Assembly (NCBI GenBank): GCA_958296175.1
Contig: OY282448.1
Coordinates: forward strand, 1,093,899 to 1,157,898
Source: an uncultured Chloroflexota bacterium
GTDB lineage: Bacteria; Chloroflexota; UBA11872
Direction: 5' to 3'
Length of the DNA: 64,000 nucleotides
The position numbers were made by a program, and so were the translations under genes. Of the stretch, positions 8,453 to 17,887 are shown piece after piece; within the stretch, counting starts at the first letter, position 1, and each line of letters starts with the position of its first letter. The notes under the pieces are model-generated. The model worked only from the letters and a program-made list of their open reading frames with translations, was not told the origin of the DNA and made no database searches.

Positions 8453-9795
8453 TGCAAGAGCGGCGCCAGGGTCAGCGTGACGAAGCCGGCGGCGATCGCC
8501 AGCAGCAGCGCGTCGGCCAGAATTACCAGCATCAGCGGGTCGCGCGCGGCCAGCCGCGCCAGGGCGCCCAGTTTGGCCAGCGACGCGCCGCGCGGACCGT
8601 AGAGGCGCACGTTCAGATCCTGGCCCGCGGGCGCCGGCTGTCCGTTGGGGAACACCGCGCCGCTCGGTTGCGCGTCGCCGCTGGAGACGGACAGGGTGAA
8701 CACGCCGCTGTTGTTTGGGTCGGCGGCGGCTTGCACGTGCGCCCGCGCGCCCGCGTCGGCGGCCAGCGGCGCGAAGCGCGCCGCATATTCGGCCATGACT
8801 GCGCCCGCCGGCACGCGCACCGCCGCTTCGCGCAGCAACGCCTCGTCGGCGGCGCGCAGCCGCAGCGCCAGCACGCCCGGCGCGCCGTCCGCCGCGCGGT
8901 AGGCCGCGCGCACGTCGATGCGGCTCACGGCGCCGTGCGGAAGCGCCAGCGTCTGCTCCGCGCCGGTGCCAGACGGGAAGGGACCCATCCAGACGTCGGT
9001 CGCGCCCCAGTCGGTCAGCGGCGGCTCGGCCCGACACGCCAGGCACGCCATCCCCAGGGCGGCCGCGCCGCCGGCCAGCGCCAGACGGCGCCGCAGCGCA
9101 ACCGGCCGCGGCGGGTGCCGCGTGAACGCCAGCGCAGATACGGCGGCCAACCCAGCCGCGCCCAGCATCTCCGCGCTCTCTTCCAGCAGGTTTTCCAGCG
9201 CCGGCGCCCGCGTTGCAAACAGCGGCTCGGCCAGCGCCTCGTGCACCAGCACCGTGATCCACAAGAACCCCGACGCCCAGGCCGCGCGCCGCAGCGCCGG
9301 GCGGTCGGCCAACTCCCTGCGCACGGACCAGACGAACAGCGCCGCCAGCGCCAGCGCCAGCGGCGCCGCCAGCACCGCCCACACGGCATAGCCGCGCACG
9401 AACCCCAGCTCTGGCCCCACCTGGTCCAGGTAGGTCTGCGACAGCAGGCGCAAGTGCAGGTCGGTCAGCTCGTCCACGGCCAGCAGCGCGCCCAGCGTTC
9501 CCAGGCCGGCCCAGCGCAGGACGCGGGCGCGCCGCGGCCTGGAGCCGCGCGCCGCGGCGGCCGCGTTCCATCCCGCCGCCGCGGCCAGCACGGCAAACAG
9601 CCCGGCCGATACCGCGTTGGCCGGGCCGAACTCGACCGACGGGTCCACAAACCCGCGCGCGTCGGCCGGCAGCAGCTCGGGCTCGAAGGTCACCAGCGTG
9701 TTGGCCAGCGTCAGAGCCCACGCCGCCAGCAGCGCCAGCGCGGCTGCGGCCGGCCGCGTCCAGGCCCCAACAGCGTCCGCGCGCGTAGCCGCCAT
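8431..9795 (-). CDS. Membrane protein of unknown function with periplasmic domain
   Basis: 454 residues, family not recognised. The N-terminal half has about six hydrophobic helices, including segments near residues 17-33, 64-80 and 145-165. A hydrophobic segment ending GMACLACRAEP resembles an internal lipobox or anchor. A predicted extracytoplasmic domain of about 180 residues follows, and a last helix LMLVILADALLLAIAAGFV lies close to the C-terminus. The start lies 6 bp after the stop of the upstream minus-strand glycosyltransferase-like gene, so they form an operon. Its 3' end overlaps the preceding plus-strand gene. Confidence 0.75.
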   Translation of the reverse strand: MAATRADAVGAWTRPAAAALALLAAWALTLANTLVTFEPELLPADARGFVDPSVEFGPANAVSAGLFAVLAAAAGWNAAAAARGSRPRRARVLRWAGLGTLGALLAVDELTDLHLRLLSQTYLDQVGPELGFVRGYAVWAVLAAPLALALAALFVWSVRRELADRPALRRAAWASGFLWITVLVHEALAEPLFATRAPALENLLEESAEMLGAAGLAAVSALAFTRHPPRPVALRRRLALAGGAAALGMACLACRAEPPLTDWGATDVWMGPFPSGTGAEQTLALPHGAVSRIDVRAAYRAADGAPGVLALRLRAADEALLREAAVRVPAGAVMAEYAARFAPLAADAGARAHVQAAADPNNSGVFTLSVSSGDAQPSGAVFPNGQPAPAGQDLNVRLYGPRGASLAKLGALARLAARDPLMLVILADALLLAIAAGFVTLTLAPLLHQRAPPT

Positions 9796-9801
9796 GCCCG
9801 C

Positions 9802-11031
9802 TCAGGCCGCGCGCGGCGCCGGCCGGCGGCCAGGCCAGCGGCGGTGCAACGGCCATAGGAAAACCGCCAGCGCGCCAGCCGCCCGAACCACCCACAGCGG
9901 GTTGGGCGCCAGGGGCAGCACGAACTCCACCAGATACACAGGAATCAGCCAGGCGGCGGCGCGCGGGCGGGCGGCTACGATCAGCCCGGTGGTCAGCGGC
10001 AGCACGAAGTAGCGCCCGTGCCCCAGCGTCAGCGCCAGCGCGTAGAGCAGCGCGGCGCGAAACGCCGCCCAGCGCGGGTCGCGGTGCAGCAGGCCAACGA
10101 CCGGCGCCGCCGCCAGCGCTGCCAGCATGGCCCAATCCTGCGGGCCCCTCAGCACGTCCGGCGTGGCGCCCGTGAACGTGCGCGTAATCCCGCGCAGCAC
10201 CGGCAGCGCGTCGCCGCGGTCTTGCAGATGGCCCACCACGGCCCAGTGCACCGCGCCCGCGTCGCGCACCAGGTACGGCCCCAGCACCGCCGCGCCCACC
10301 GCCACCGCCGCGCCGGTGTATGCGCCCAGCGGCCGCAGCCCGGCGCCCGCGTCCCAGCGCCAGCGCGCCGCCGCGCCGTTCGTCTGGCCGTCCGTCTGCC
10401 CGTCCTCCGCGCCAGGCCGCCGCGCCGCGCGCGCATACCAGCCGGCAAACGCCAGCGCGGGCACCACGAACTCCGAGCGCACCAGCACGCTCAGCGCCAT
10501 CAGCGCGCCGGCTTGCCAGGGAACCCCCAGACGCAGCACGGCGGCCAGCAGGAAGAAGGCCGCCACCGCCGGAGCGTGCCCGTTGCCCGCGCCCGCTTCG
10601 TAGACCCACGGCGTGTACAGCCACAGCGCCCCCAGCGCCAGCGCCAGCAGCGGGCGCAGCCCCTGCCGCCGCGCCAGCACGATCAAGAGACCCGCCGCGC
10701 CCACCTCGAACGTGTGCACCAGGACTTTGACCGCCAGGATGCGGTCCAGCTCCAGCGCGTCGAACAGCCGCTGCACGGGCGCCAGCAGCATGGGAAACAG
10801 CGGCAAGTGCGCGTAGGTGAACGCCTGGTCGGCCACGCTGGCGTAGTAGTCGAAGTGCCGCGCCGTGAACAGCGTCTCCGCAAACGCGAAGAAGTGCTGC
10901 ACGTCCCCGTAGAGAAACGTCTTGCCGTCCAGCGCCCGCGGCGCCAGCGCGGCCCCCAGCGCCAGCAGCCCCGCCGGAATCAAGAACGCCCGCCGGTCGA
11001 GCCAGGCAGCGCGCAGCGAGGGACGGCTCAC
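9802..11031 (-). CDS. Polytopic membrane glycosyltransferase-like protein
   Basis: About 409 residues with ten or so hydrophobic helices. The early loop GKTFLYGDVQHFFAFAET resembles the first extracytoplasmic loop of GT-C transferases, and FDYYASVADQAFTYAHLPLF is typical of that superfamily. Substrate unknown; an envelope role is inferred. The frame is open to 11652, but everything upstream of about 11031 is made of low-complexity repeats, so GTG 11029-11031 (VSRPSLRAAWLDRR) is the likeliest start; no strong ribosome-binding site supports it. It shares an operon with the membrane protein 6 bp downstream. Confidence 0.7.
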   Translation of the reverse strand: MSRPSLRAAWLDRRAFLIPAGLLALGAALAPRALDGKTFLYGDVQHFFAFAETLFTARHFDYYASVADQAFTYAHLPLFPMLLAPVQRLFDALELDRILAVKVLVHTFEVGAAGLLIVLARRQGLRPLLALALGALWLYTPWVYEAGAGNGHAPAVAAFFLLAAVLRLGVPWQAGALMALSVLVRSEFVVPALAFAGWYARAARRPGAEDGQTDGQTNGAAARWRWDAGAGLRPLGAYTGAAVAVGAAVLGPYLVRDAGAVHWAVVGHLQDRGDALPVLRGITRTFTGATPDVLRGPQDWAMLAALAAAPVVGLLHRDPRWAAFRAALLYALALTLGHGRYFVLPLTTGLIVAARPRAAAWLIPVYLVEFVLPLAPNPLWVVRAAGALAVFLWPLHRRWPGRRPAPRAA

Positions 11032-11173
11032 AGCCCAGCCAAAACCTCGGCAACGGCAGGCGAATGACAGAAGTATGCAAGAGCCGCCGCTCGGCGAGAG
11101 ACAAAGCCGCGCACGGCGGCGGCGGACAGGGGCCGCTCGCCGCCGCCGCGCGGCAAGAGCGGCGGAGACGCAT

Positions 11174-11286
11174 CTTTCCCTCTCCCCTGGGCAAGAGCGC
11201 CGCCGCTTCTTTTCCCTCTCCCTGGAGGGAGAGCGGCGGCGGCGTCTCTTTTCCCTCTCCCTGGAGGGAGAGGGCAGGGTGAGGGG
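11174..11286. repeat. CCCTCTCCC palindrome repeats, three units
   Basis: TTTCCCTCTCCCTGGAGGGA is found intact at about 11210 and 11249, and a decayed unit starts at 11174. The period is about 38 bp, with GAGCGGCGGCGGCGTCTC between units. The last unit continues into GGGCAGGGTGAGGGGGAAG. Related copies are at 49715, 61215 and 62174. Confidence 0.75.
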
Positions 11287-11378
11287 GAAGAGCCGGGGGA
11301 TGCGCAGCGCTGGAGATGACGCTCCGTGCGCGGGCGAAGGGGTTCCCACCGACCGTCGCGCACGGCCCCTCACCCTAA

Positions 11379-11405
11379 CCCTCTCCCCGCGCCGCGGGGA
11401 GAGGG
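11379..11405. repeat. Perfect 12-bp hairpin of the same repeat family
   Basis: CCCTCTCCCCGC (11379-11390), 3-nt loop GCC, and GCGGGGAGAGGG (11394-11405). It is preceded by CCCCTCACCCTAA, the reverse of the GGGTGAGGGG tail on the neighbouring copies, so this is an inverted family member. Confidence 0.75.
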
Positions 11406-11485
11406 AAAGAAAAGGCCCTTCTGCGCTTCGATGCGAGCGCGGCGCGGGGAGAGGGAGCGACGGGAGCCTGGTGAGGTTTGGCACA

Positions 11486-11513
11486 TTGGCGTTGCGCGGG
11501 GGCGGGATATACT
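11486..11513 (+). promoter_or_regulatory. Sigma70-type promoter of the FtsH-like gene
   Basis: TTGGCG (11486-11491), 16-bp spacer, TATACT (11508-11513). The predicted transcript would have a leader of about 75 nt before the ATG at 11594. Confidence 0.5.
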
Positions 11514-11593
11514 CAGGTCCTGCATACGGGCGCGTTGCAGCTCGTTCGGTTTGTGGCGCCGTGAGCTGGCTGCGCTGGAATCGAGGACCGCCA

Positions 11594-13453
11594 ATGGCCG
11601 CAACGGATTCGGACCTGCGGCGCATGGCGCACATGCGCCGCAGCCCCCTCACCTTCGTGCGCGAGCACTGGCGCGCGATTCTCGTCTACGTGCTGCTCAC
11701 GGGCGGCCTGATCTACGGACTGACCAGCGCCACCCAGTTCACCCTCGGCATTCTGGCCTTCATCGGCCAGCTGTTGTTCGCCATGCTGTTCATGGTCGTG
11801 CAGTTCGGCGCACTCTTCTATCTGCTGGGCCGCGGGCGCGTCTACTGGGTGCAGCCGGGCGAGACGGGGGTCTACTTTTCGGATTACCGCGGCAACGACC
11901 AGGTGCTGGAGGCGGCGCGGCGCGTGGTCGCGCTGCTGCAAGGCGCCATGGCCTTCAAGCGCATGGGCGGCGAAATCACCCGCGGCGTGCTGCTGGAAGG
12001 CCCGCCAGGCACCGGCAAGAGCTATCTGGCGCAGGTGATTGCCAACGAGGCCAACATTCCCTTCGCCTACGCTTCGGCCCCCGGCTTTCAGAATATGTTC
12101 CTGGGCATCGGCAACCTGCGCGTGCGCATGCTGTACGGCAAGGCGCGCAAGCTGGCCAAGAAGCACGGCGCCTCGATCGTGTTCATCGACGAGATCGACG
12201 CCATCGGCATGGCGCGCTCGGGGCAGACGGGCGGCGGCATGATGATGGGCGGGATGTTCGGCGGCGGTGCCGGGTTCGGCATGCTGAACGAGCTGCTCTT
12301 GCAGATGGACCCGCCGAACTTCGACAACGGTCTGATCACGCGCATACTGCGCATGGTCGGCCTCAAGAAGACCCGCGCCCAGCCGCCCACCGTGCTGACG
12401 ATGGGCGCCACCAACCTGGCCTCGGTGCTGGACCAGGCGCTGCTGCGCCCCGGGCGCTTCGACCGCAAGATTCACGTGGACAGGCCGGACCAGGACGGCC
12501 GCAAGGACATCATCGAGTACTACCTGGCCAAGGTGCGCCACGAGGACATGCCGGTAGACCGCATGGCCAACGACACCATCGAGTACACGCCGGTGGCCAT
12601 CAAGTTCGTGATCAACGAGGCCGTGATCCACGCGCACTTCGACGGGCGCGACGCAATCAATTACCACGACTTCACGCGGGCGCGCGAGAACCACGAGTGG
12701 GGCCTGCGCGAACCCATCCGCGGCCTGACCGACGAAGACCGGCGGCGGCTGGCCTACCACGAAGCCGGCCACGCGATTGCGCAGGTGAGGCTGAAGTCCT
12801 GGGAGCGCCTGACCAAGGTCACCATCATCCGCCACGGCGACGCGCTGGGCCTGGCGGCCTACAAGCCGGTCGAGGAAAAGCGCGTGCTGGTGCGCGAGGA
12901 GTTGCTGGCCACCATCCAGGTGGCGCTGGCAAGCCGCGCCGCCGAAGAGTTGTTCCTTGGCACGCAGACCGTTGGCGTCACGTCCGACTTTGCTCACGCG
13001 ACCCACATGGCCTTCTACATGCTGAACTACTGGGGCATGGACGGCAGCTTCTACTCCACGCTGCCGTTCGGCCCGGCGGTAAGCGCCACCGACCCGCGCA
13101 CGAAGCACAAGATCGACCAGGTGCTCGAACAGGAGTACCGCAAGGTCAAGGCGCTGCTGTCGGAATACTCCGGCGCCATGCACGAGCTGGCGCGAACGCT
13201 GATTGAGCACGACGAGGCCGACGGCCAGGACGTGGAAGACATGGTGAAGCGCTGGGACGAGCAGATTGCCGAAGGCAAGGCCCCCAAGGCGCTGCCCGAA
13301 GGCGCAGCCGTCCTGGTTGGCGCCGACGCCGAGCCGCAGTCGTACCTGTACGGCGGCCCCGTCACGAAAAGCGCCAACGGCCGCAACGGCGCGGCGAACG
13401 GCCAGGGGCGTCCGCGCCGAGCGGCCGAGACGGAGCGCAGCGAAGGCGACTGA
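11594..13453 (+). CDS. FtsH-like membrane AAA+ zinc metalloprotease
   Basis: 619 residues. Two closely spaced membrane helices lie near residues 22-40 and 46-70 with almost no periplasmic domain between them, unlike classical FtsH. The AAA module has Walker A GPPGTGKS (136-143), Walker B IVFIDEIDAIG and the second-region-of-homology sequence LLRPGRFDRKIHVD. Between Walker B and the latter lie a Gly/Met-rich loop (GGGMMMGGMFGGGAGFGM) and an extra ~25 residues absent from E. coli FtsH. The protease zinc site is HEAGH (389-393), with the third-ligand region TSDFAHATHMA. It should degrade membrane or short-lived proteins. GAGGA 6 nt before ATG 11594 supports the start. Confidence 0.88.
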   Translation: MAATDSDLRRMAHMRRSPLTFVREHWRAILVYVLLTGGLIYGLTSATQFTLGILAFIGQLLFAMLFMVVQFGALFYLLGRGRVYWVQPGETGVYFSDYRGNDQVLEAARRVVALLQGAMAFKRMGGEITRGVLLEGPPGTGKSYLAQVIANEANIPFAYASAPGFQNMFLGIGNLRVRMLYGKARKLAKKHGASIVFIDEIDAIGMARSGQTGGGMMMGGMFGGGAGFGMLNELLLQMDPPNFDNGLITRILRMVGLKKTRAQPPTVLTMGATNLASVLDQALLRPGRFDRKIHVDRPDQDGRKDIIEYYLAKVRHEDMPVDRMANDTIEYTPVAIKFVINEAVIHAHFDGRDAINYHDFTRARENHEWGLREPIRGLTDEDRRRLAYHEAGHAIAQVRLKSWERLTKVTIIRHGDALGLAAYKPVEEKRVLVREELLATIQVALASRAAEELFLGTQTVGVTSDFAHATHMAFYMLNYWGMDGSFYSTLPFGPAVSATDPRTKHKIDQVLEQEYRKVKALLSEYSGAMHELARTLIEHDEADGQDVEDMVKRWDEQIAEGKAPKALPEGAAVLVGADAEPQSYLYGGPVTKSANGRNGAANGQGRPRRAAETERSEGD

Positions 13454-13460
13454 CGCCGGC

Positions 13461-13483
13461 CGGGCCGGCGCGCCGCCGGCCCG
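13461..13483 (+). terminator. Strong GC hairpin after the FtsH-like gene
   Basis: CGGGCCGGCG, loop CGC, then CGCCGGCCCG: a perfect 10-bp stem 7 bp after the stop. There is no T-run, so it may act as a 3' stabilising stem or Rho-assisted terminator. Confidence 0.45.
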
Positions 13484-13746
13484 ACCGACGCCCGCCCCTC
13501 CGGCGGGTGCAGCGGCCGGACGCCCGCGCGGGATGCGGGGATGGAACTCCCCCGCAGCCGCCGCGAGTGATCACGGCTGCCGCTGCATGGGCCGCGGGGG
13601 GTCCGGCGGGCGCGCCGTTTCTGTCGTCTACCATCGGCGCGCCATGCGATGCGACGGGCGGTGAGTCCGCTGCCGGCTTCCGAAGCTTCCCAGTCCAACG
13701 CGCCGCCGCGCCGGGGCGCTGCCGGCCGCCGCTGGAGCGGGCCGCC

Positions 13747-14289
13747 GTGAACGCCGCCGTCAGGCTCGGGACGGCCGGCGACTGGCCGGCGTGCGCGCAG
13801 ATGGACGTGTCCTACCAGACGGCTTACGTCTGGCAACTGCGCGCCCAGCAGAGCGGCGAGACGGCGCGCGCGGAGTTCACCCGCCTGCGCCTGCCGCGCA
13901 CGGTCACGTCGAGCGACCCCGGCTGGGGCAACGGCCGCGCCGTGAGCCAGCGCGGCGACGGCGTGCTGCTGGTGGCCGAGCGCAACGCGCGCCTGGTGGG
14001 GTTTGCCATCGTGCTGCACGACGAGCGCCGCGGGATGGACACCCTGCCGATGCTGGCCGTGGCGCCGCACGCCCGCCGCCAGGGGGTGGCGCGCCAGTTG
14101 CTGCAGTCGGTGGTCGAGACCTCCATGCGCCGCGGCCGGCGGGCGCTGCGCGCCGCCGTGCAAGCGCGCAACGACCCCGCCATTTGCCTGCTGCGCGGCG
14201 GGCGCTTTGCGCTGTCGGGCTACGACGAGCAGTTCTATGCGGCCAGCGACGTAGCGCTATTCTTTGCGCGGCATCTTCGAGCGACCTGA
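13747..14289 (+). CDS. GNAT family N-acetyltransferase
   Basis: 180 residues. The acetyl-CoA-binding motif A is visible as MLAVAPHARRQGVARQLL, followed by VVETSMRRGRRALRAAV and the motif B region NDPAICLLRGGRFALSGYDE, which is the standard GNAT order. It transfers an acetyl group to an unknown amine. GTG 13747 is chosen because GGAG (13734-13737) is 9 nt upstream and the earlier frame is Pro/Ala low complexity. The stop is 8 bp before hom, so they are probably co-transcribed. Confidence 0.85.
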   Translation: MNAAVRLGTAGDWPACAQMDVSYQTAYVWQLRAQQSGETARAEFTRLRLPRTVTSSDPGWGNGRAVSQRGDGVLLVAERNARLVGFAIVLHDERRGMDTLPMLAVAPHARRQGVARQLLQSVVETSMRRGRRALRAAVQARNDPAICLLRGGRFALSGYDEQFYAASDVALFFARHLRAT

Positions 14290-14297
14290 ACACGCAG

Positions 14298-15599
14298 ATG
14301 GCCTCGCGCATCGGACTTGGATTCTTTGGCCTGGGCACCGTCGGCTCGGCCGTGGTGGGCGCGCTGGCCGAACGCGCCGCCCGCCTGGAACGCCAGATCG
14401 GGCGGCCGTTCGAGGTGCGCCGCGCGCTGGTTCGCGACCTGGCCAAGCCGCGCGCGGCGCCGCTGGACGCCGCCGCGCTCACGCTGGACGCGGCCGACGT
14501 GCTGGACGACCCCGACGTGCACGTGGTGGTCGAGCTGATGGGCGGCGTCGAACCCGCCAACTCCTACGTGCGCCGCGCCCTGCAGGCCGGCAAGCACGTG
14601 GTCACCGCCAACAAGGAGGTCATGGCCGCGCACGGCGTCGAGCTGCTGGAGCTGGCCGCCGCGCAAGGGCGCGACCTCTATTTCGAAGCCAGCGTGGGCG
14701 GCGGCATTCCCCTGATCGGCCCCTTTCGGCAGGACCTGGCGGCCAACCAGATTCGCCAGGTGCACGCCATTCTCAACGGCACCACCAACTACATCCTGAC
14801 CGAGATGGCCGCCGCCGGCGTGAGCTACGAGCACGCGCTGGCCGAGGCGCAGCGGTTGGGATACGCCGAACCCGACCCCGCCAACGACGTGGAGGGCGCG
14901 GACGCCGCCTGCAAGCTGGCCATCCTGGCCTCGCTGGCCTTCACCTCGCCGGTGCGTCCGGCGGACGTCTATCGGGAGGGCATCACGCGCATCCGCGCGG
15001 CCGACTTCCGCTACGCCGACGAATTGGGCTACGGCATCAAGCTGCTGGCCATCGCCAAACGAGGCGCGCAGGGCCTGGAAGCCCGCGTGCATCCCGCCTT
15101 CGTGCAGAAAGACCTGCTGCTGGGGCAAGTGGGCGGCGTGTACAACGCGGTGTGGCTGCACGGCGACCTGCTGGGCCGCGCCCTGTTCATCGGCCGCGGC
15201 GCCGGCCCCGAACCCACCTCCAGCGCCATCGTGGCCGACCTGATCGACCTGGGGCACAACATCCGCCGCGGCGTGCACAACCGCGTGCCCCTGGCGCTGG
15301 ACGGCCGCCTGCCGGTGCTGCCCATGGCCGAGGTGCGCTCGCGCTTCTACTTCCGCCTCTGGGTCAGCGACCGCCCCGGCGTGTTGGCGCGCATTGGCGC
15401 CGTGTGCGGCGAGCACGCCATCAGCATCGCCTCGGTGATTCAGAAGGAAGTCGACCAGCACGCCAGCCGCGCCGAGCTGGTGTTCCTGACCCACGAGGCG
15501 CAGGAAGCGGCCGTCCAACGCGCCCTGGCCCGCATCGCGCGGCTGGACGTGGTGGCCGAGGTTGCCAGTCTCATCAGAGTCGAGGACCTGGCGGAGTGA
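14298..15599 (+). CDS. hom: Homoserine dehydrogenase
   Basis: 433 residues, the length of the ACT-containing form. N-terminal NAD(P) site GFFGLGTVGSAVV, followed by VVELMGGVEPA and KHVVTANKEVMA. The catalytic and substrate-binding core has ILNGTTNYILTEM and GYAEPDPANDVEGADAACKL. A C-terminal ACT domain starts near YFRLWVSDRPGVLARIGAV and probably senses threonine. The enzyme reduces aspartate semialdehyde to homoserine in threonine/methionine synthesis. The GTGA overlap with thrC shows translational coupling. No aspartokinase gene is in the window. Confidence 0.97.
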   Translation: MASRIGLGFFGLGTVGSAVVGALAERAARLERQIGRPFEVRRALVRDLAKPRAAPLDAAALTLDAADVLDDPDVHVVVELMGGVEPANSYVRRALQAGKHVVTANKEVMAAHGVELLELAAAQGRDLYFEASVGGGIPLIGPFRQDLAANQIRQVHAILNGTTNYILTEMAAAGVSYEHALAEAQRLGYAEPDPANDVEGADAACKLAILASLAFTSPVRPADVYREGITRIRAADFRYADELGYGIKLLAIAKRGAQGLEARVHPAFVQKDLLLGQVGGVYNAVWLHGDLLGRALFIGRGAGPEPTSSAIVADLIDLGHNIRRGVHNRVPLALDGRLPVLPMAEVRSRFYFRLWVSDRPGVLARIGAVCGEHAISIASVIQKEVDQHASRAELVFLTHEAQEAAVQRALARIARLDVVAEVASLIRVEDLAE

Positions 15600-16672
15600 C
15601 CGGCGCCCCGCGGCCGGGCGTGATCGAACGCTACCGCGACTTCTTGCCCGTCGGCCCCGCCACGCCGCGGCTGACCATCGGCGAAGGCGATACGCCGCTA
15701 ATCCGCGCGCCGGCGCTGGAGCGCCGCATCGGCGGCGGCGAAGTCTGGCTCAAGCTGGAAGGCTGCAACCCGACCGGCTCGTTCAAAGACCGCGGCATGG
15801 CGCTGGCGGCCGCCAAGGCCCTCGAACACGGCGCCCGCGTGCTGATCTGCGCCTCCACCGGCAACACCGCGGCCTCGGCGGCGGCCTTTGGCGCCCGCGC
15901 GGGCGTCACCACCGCCGTCGTCATCCCCGCGCGCGGCGTCGCTCTGGGCAAAATCGCCCAGGCGCTCATCTACGGCGCCAACGTCATCGCCATTCAAGGG
16001 TCGTTCGACGACGGCCTGGCCATCGTGCGCAGCCTGGCCCAGCGGCGCGGCGCGGCGCTGGTCAATTCGGTGAACCCCTTCCGGCTGGAAGGCCAGAAAA
16101 CCGCAGCGTTCGAGATCGTCGACGTCCTGGGCGACGCGCCGGACGAGCTGTACGTGCCCGTGGGCAACGCCGGCAACATCGCGGCCTACTGGCAGGGCTT
16201 CCGCGCCTACCAACAGGCCGACCACGCCGACCAGCTGCCCGTGCTGCGCGGGTTCCAGGCCGCCGGCGCCGCCCCCATCGTGGCCGGCCGGCCCGTGGCC
16301 GACCCCCAGACGGTGGCCTCGGCCATCCGCATCGGCAACCCGGCCAACTGGAAGCGCGCCGTGCAGGCGCGCGACGAGTCCCGCGGCGCCATCCAGGCCG
16401 TCGGCGACGACGCCATCGTGGAGGCCTACCGCGTGCTGGCGGCCGAAGAAGGCATCTTCGTCGAACTCGCCTCCGCCGTGTCTGTCGCGGGACTGCTGCA
16501 CCGTGCGCGCAGCGGCGCGTCCATCGGCGCGCGCGCGGTGTGCATCCTCACCGGCGCCGGTCTCAAAGACCCGGGCGCGGCCGTCCGTTTTGCCCCCGAG
16601 CCAACCGAGGTCCCCGCAACCGCCGCCGCCGTCGCCGACGCCCTCGGCTGGGATTCTCCGCCTCCCGCCTGA
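15596..16672 (+). CDS. thrC: Threonine synthase
   Basis: 358 residues, PLP fold type II. The Schiff-base Lys64 lies in NPTGSFKDRGM, and the phosphate-binding loop in CASTGNTAASAAAFGARAG. The late VPVGNAGNIAAYWQGF segment is typical of the short threonine synthases of Gram-positive bacteria and Chloroflexota. It converts O-phosphohomoserine to threonine, the step after homoserine kinase, whose gene is not nearby. The GTG start overlaps the hom stop as GTGA (15596-15599). Confidence 0.96.
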   Translation: MTGAPRPGVIERYRDFLPVGPATPRLTIGEGDTPLIRAPALERRIGGGEVWLKLEGCNPTGSFKDRGMALAAAKALEHGARVLICASTGNTAASAAAFGARAGVTTAVVIPARGVALGKIAQALIYGANVIAIQGSFDDGLAIVRSLAQRRGAALVNSVNPFRLEGQKTAAFEIVDVLGDAPDELYVPVGNAGNIAAYWQGFRAYQQADHADQLPVLRGFQAAGAAPIVAGRPVADPQTVASAIRIGNPANWKRAVQARDESRGAIQAVGDDAIVEAYRVLAAEEGIFVELASAVSVAGLLHRARSGASIGARAVCILTGAGLKDPGAAVRFAPEPTEVPATAAAVADALGWDSPPPA

Positions 16673-16841
16673 CCGCCCGGCGGTTGCCGCCCCGCGCGGC
16701 CCTCGTCTTCCCTGCGCCCCTCCCGCACCCTGGACGGGACCGCGTTGGTCCTGCGTCGGCCCTGCGTTGGCGCGGATTCGACGCGTCCGCGCCGAACGAT
16801 CAGGCTATCCTGGGAGTGAACGCCTGTCTGGGTGTCCCATC

Positions 16842-17819
16842 ATGCAGCTCTCAGTCAGCCAGCTCAGCGACTTCGACCGCGACGGCTTCGTCGTCGCCCG
16901 CGGCCTCCTGTCTCCGTCCCAGGACTTGCAGCCCGTCATCGACGAGTACGCGCAGGTGCTCGACCGGGTGGCCGAGCGCATGCACCGCGGCGGCGAAATC
17001 TCCAGCACCTACGCGGAGCTGCCGTTTGCCGACCGCGCCATCGCCATCACGCGCGAGGCGGGGCTGCTGGACCCGCAGCCCTTCGACATCAGCCTGCCGG
17101 TCAACGGTCAGCTCACGCCGGAAACCGAGTTCCACTTCGGCCCGGCCGTGCTGGCCCTGCTGCGCAACGAGCGCCTGCTGGACGGCGTGGAGTCGTTCGT
17201 CGGGCCGGAAATCACCTCGAACCCCGTGCAGCACGTGCGCATCAAGCCGCCAGAACGCTACATCCGCGCCAACGCGCCCGGCCTGGTGACCCGCACGGAC
17301 TGGCACCAGGACAACGGCGTCGTCGACCAGGAAGCCGACGATACCGACATGCTGACGGTCTGGCTGCCGCTGACCGAAGCCACCGAGCGCAACGGCTGCC
17401 TGACGGTGGTGCCCGGCAGCCACCGCGAGGGCTTGCAGCTGCACTGCCCCATGACGCGCGAAGGCCGCCGGGTCAACCACATTCCCCGCACGCTCGTCCC
17501 GCAGGAGCGGGTGCGCCCCCTGCCCATGTCGGCCGGCGACGTGCTGTTCATGCACCGCCGCTGCATGCACGCCTCGCTGACCAATGCCAGCGACGAAGTC
17601 CGCTGGAGCTTTGACATCCGCTACAACCCCAGCGGCCAGACGACGGGCCGCGAGGTGCTGCCCAGCTTTGTGGCCCGCAGCCGCGCCAACCCCGCCGCGG
17701 AACTGCGCGACGCCGACGTCTGGCGCCAGCTCTGGGTCGACGCCCGCGACCGGCTGCTGGCCCGACCCGCCGCTCCCATGACCAACCGCTGGAGCGGCGC
17801 CCACGAACTCTGCGCCTGA
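16842..17819 (+). CDS. Phytanoyl-CoA dioxygenase (PhyH) family protein
   Basis: 325 residues. Non-haem Fe(II)/2-oxoglutarate oxygenase with the HxD pair His155 and Asp157 in TDWHQDNG, the distal His243 in MHRRCMHAS, and an Arg a little later (EVRWSFDIRYNP) suited to 2-oxoglutarate. The N-terminus FDRDGFVVARGLLS is typical of PhyH. It hydroxylates an organic substrate that cannot be predicted. The gene stands alone with its own start region: ATG 16842, a weak upstream TATCCT at 16806-16811, and about 170 bp after thrC. Confidence 0.9.
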   Translation: MQLSVSQLSDFDRDGFVVARGLLSPSQDLQPVIDEYAQVLDRVAERMHRGGEISSTYAELPFADRAIAITREAGLLDPQPFDISLPVNGQLTPETEFHFGPAVLALLRNERLLDGVESFVGPEITSNPVQHVRIKPPERYIRANAPGLVTRTDWHQDNGVVDQEADDTDMLTVWLPLTEATERNGCLTVVPGSHREGLQLHCPMTREGRRVNHIPRTLVPQERVRPLPMSAGDVLFMHRRCMHASLTNASDEVRWSFDIRYNPSGQTTGREVLPSFVARSRANPAAELRDADVWRQLWVDARDRLLARPAAPMTNRWSGAHELCA

Positions 17820-17887
17820 CCGCCGCTCCCCGCGTCCGCCGCACTCCCGCACCTCGCCGCCATTCCCGCGGACGCGGGAAGCCGCGC

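Larger units (their letters stand above)
11032..11593. other. Gene-less stretch rich in palindromic repeats
   Basis: Between the divergent glycosyltransferase-like gene and the FtsH-like gene. It holds three CCCTCTCCC-type units, a 12-bp perfect hairpin, and a promoter near 11486-11513. Open frames run through it on both strands, but they consist of repeat-derived Arg/Ser/Pro-rich sequence and are rejected. Confidence 0.7.

Noticed and set aside
13484..13746. Possible small gene before the GNAT gene
   Set aside because: Only an Ala/Pro-rich open frame without a start signal or third-position pattern.
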